DNA of 33,604 nt, from positions 1-33,604 of the IMG/VR virus record IMGVR_UViG_3300031660_000023. One strand, 5' to 3'. Made by a program: the position numbers and the translations under genes. The stretch's first letter is position 1. Each line of letters starts with the position of its first letter. Source of the DNA: a virus. Of this stretch, positions 32,877 through 33,604 are shown in pieces. The notes below the pieces were generated by a model, which ran no database searches, had not been told where the DNA came from, and worked only from the letters and a program-made list of their open reading frames with translations.

Positions 32877-33535
32877 AGGTTTAGTTCATTCTTTGCAATG
32901 ATGTATTGTTTTACAAAATCAGATCGTACAATATCCTCTACTTCAAATTCAATAAACGTAAATCTATCCATGCGTTTAAGAACCTTGATAAAGTCTTGCA
33001 TTCCATTTTGTTTCAGATCTGCCTGTCGAAAGTCTCCACAAAACATAACTCTACAGTTCTCGCCTATACGAGTAATAATAGAGTCTAGTTCATGGAAAGA
33101 CATATTTTGACACTCATCAATAAGAATTACTGCATCTCTGAGTGTTATGCCTCTAATAAACGAAGTAGTCATAAAGTGTACTAAGCCTTGTTTCTTTAGG
33201 ATCTCATACGCATCTCCACGACCAAACAAGTCATTAGATATATCTTTATACGGTTCTTCGTATACAGCACTCTTCTCTTTCTCAGTACCAGGTAGAAACC
33301 CCATGTCCCTTGTAGGAACAGCACTTCGTATAATTACTAGGTTTTGATACTTACCTTTGGTCATGTCATCATAGGCTAGGTACGAAGAAATGAATGTCTT
33401 TCCTGTGCCTGCTAATCCGTGGAGTACAAGGTTTTTCTTCGACTCAAATGCTTTGAGTTGGTTTCTGGTTAAGGGTTCAATTTCCTGCAGCTCTAAACTA
33501 GCTCCTGCAAGTGTTTGTTTACGTCTTTTAGCCAT
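32873..33535 (-). CDS. phoH: PhoH-like P-loop ATPase
   Basis: A 220-residue PhoH-family ATPase. Walker A is GLAGTGKT (40-47), Walker B is VILIDECQNM (136-145), and FCGDFRQADL (165-174) is the sensor-like motif. PhoH genes are frequent in marine phages; the cellular role is unclear, with a possible RNA helicase or phosphate-stress link in bacteria. The segment SAVPTRDMGFLPGTEKEK is the PhoH-specific loop. Its ATG lies 3 bases after the stop of another leftward gene, and its stop overlaps the helicase start. It looks complete and close to the usual phage PhoH size. Confidence 0.88.
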   Translation of the reverse strand: MAKRRKQTLAGASLELQEIEPLTRNQLKAFESKKNLVLHGLAGTGKTFISSYLAYDDMTKGKYQNLVIIRSAVPTRDMGFLPGTEKEKSAVYEEPYKDISNDLFGRGDAYEILKKQGLVHFMTTSFIRGITLRDAVILIDECQNMSFHELDSIITRIGENCRVMFCGDFRQADLKQNGMQDFIKVLKRMDRFTFIEFEVEDIVRSDFVKQYIIAKNELNL

Positions 33536-33538
33536 AAT

Positions 33539-33604
33539 CTATACTTTTCTCTTAGTGTCCTTGAGTTTCTCTTCCGAGTACTCATATAGCATCCAAGGTA
33601 GCCC
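33539..33604 (-). CDS. C-terminus of an unidentified leftward gene (partial)
   Basis: The minus-strand frame entering the window at 33604 runs 21 codons and stops with TAG at 33541-33539, three bases before the PhoH start. The fragment ends LYEYSEEKLKDTKRKV, a charged tail typical of a real protein end. The other two frames either stop early or run out of phase into PhoH. The tight spacing matches the rest of the operon. It is too short to assign a family. Confidence 0.5.
   Translation of the reverse strand, partial: GLPWMLYEYSEEKLKDTKRKV

Noticed and set aside
1-33604. tRNA genes, integrase, attachment sites or insertion sequences
   Set aside because: No cloverleaf-like sequence was recognised in the short gaps, and no transposase or integrase motifs occur in any convincing reading frame.

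Overview
The window is a piece of the genome of a tailed double-stranded DNA bacteriophage (Caudoviricetes). It looks moderately AT-rich by eye and is packed with genes. Tail structure points to a long-tailed, probably siphovirus-like virion: a tape measure protein is followed by a lambda gpJ-like hub of 2332 residues. The replication genes are of the mixed T4-like kind (gp46/gp47, gp32-like, UvsW-like, PhoH) with an adenosylcobalamin-dependent ribonucleotide reductase. Together with the style of the fibre genes, this resembles phages of marine bacteria. The host cannot be named from this sequence.

Layout. Positions 1-24172 are read rightward and hold the tail module. It contains the C-terminal part of the tape measure protein, a tail protein, the giant hub/tip protein with a seven-unit tandem repeat, and three small baseplate/fibre-base proteins behind a consensus sigma-70 promoter. 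It then carries an array of five large fibre or adhesin genes (11601-23900). Two small related accessory genes are embedded in that array, and an 84-residue protein follows it. A strong bidirectional terminator at 24179-24204 separates this module from positions 24207-33604, which are read leftward. In order of transcription these hold the C-terminus of an unidentified protein, PhoH, a UvsW-like helicase, a conserved 133-residue protein, a gp32-like ssDNA-binding protein, gp47 (nuclease), gp46 (ATPase), a small zinc-ribbon-like protein, a PD-(D/E)XK nuclease, a flap endonuclease, class II ribonucleotide reductase and a small coiled protein.

How the genes work together. The rightward module builds the tail tip and a large set of receptor-binding fibres. 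The leftward module supplies recombination-dependent replication, end processing and deoxynucleotides. Its genes nearly all overlap or abut, which implies translational coupling.

The most unusual structure is the fibre array. Three fibre genes share a C-terminal boundary motif (GIDFSA, then LLDDYEEG) followed by unrelated tip domains. Each of these three, and no other fibre gene, is followed at once by the same intergenic repeat with a 7-bp-stem hairpin. Two further fibre genes share a 20-bp leader and are each preceded by one of the two related small genes. This looks like a cassette system for exchanging receptor-binding modules. A second notable point is a family of consensus promoters. 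Two share 19 identical bases on opposite strands about 22 kb apart, and one of these is fused with the ribosome binding site and GTG start of the gene it overlaps. No stretch above 300 bases lacks a gene; the longest gap is 158 bases (19009-19166).
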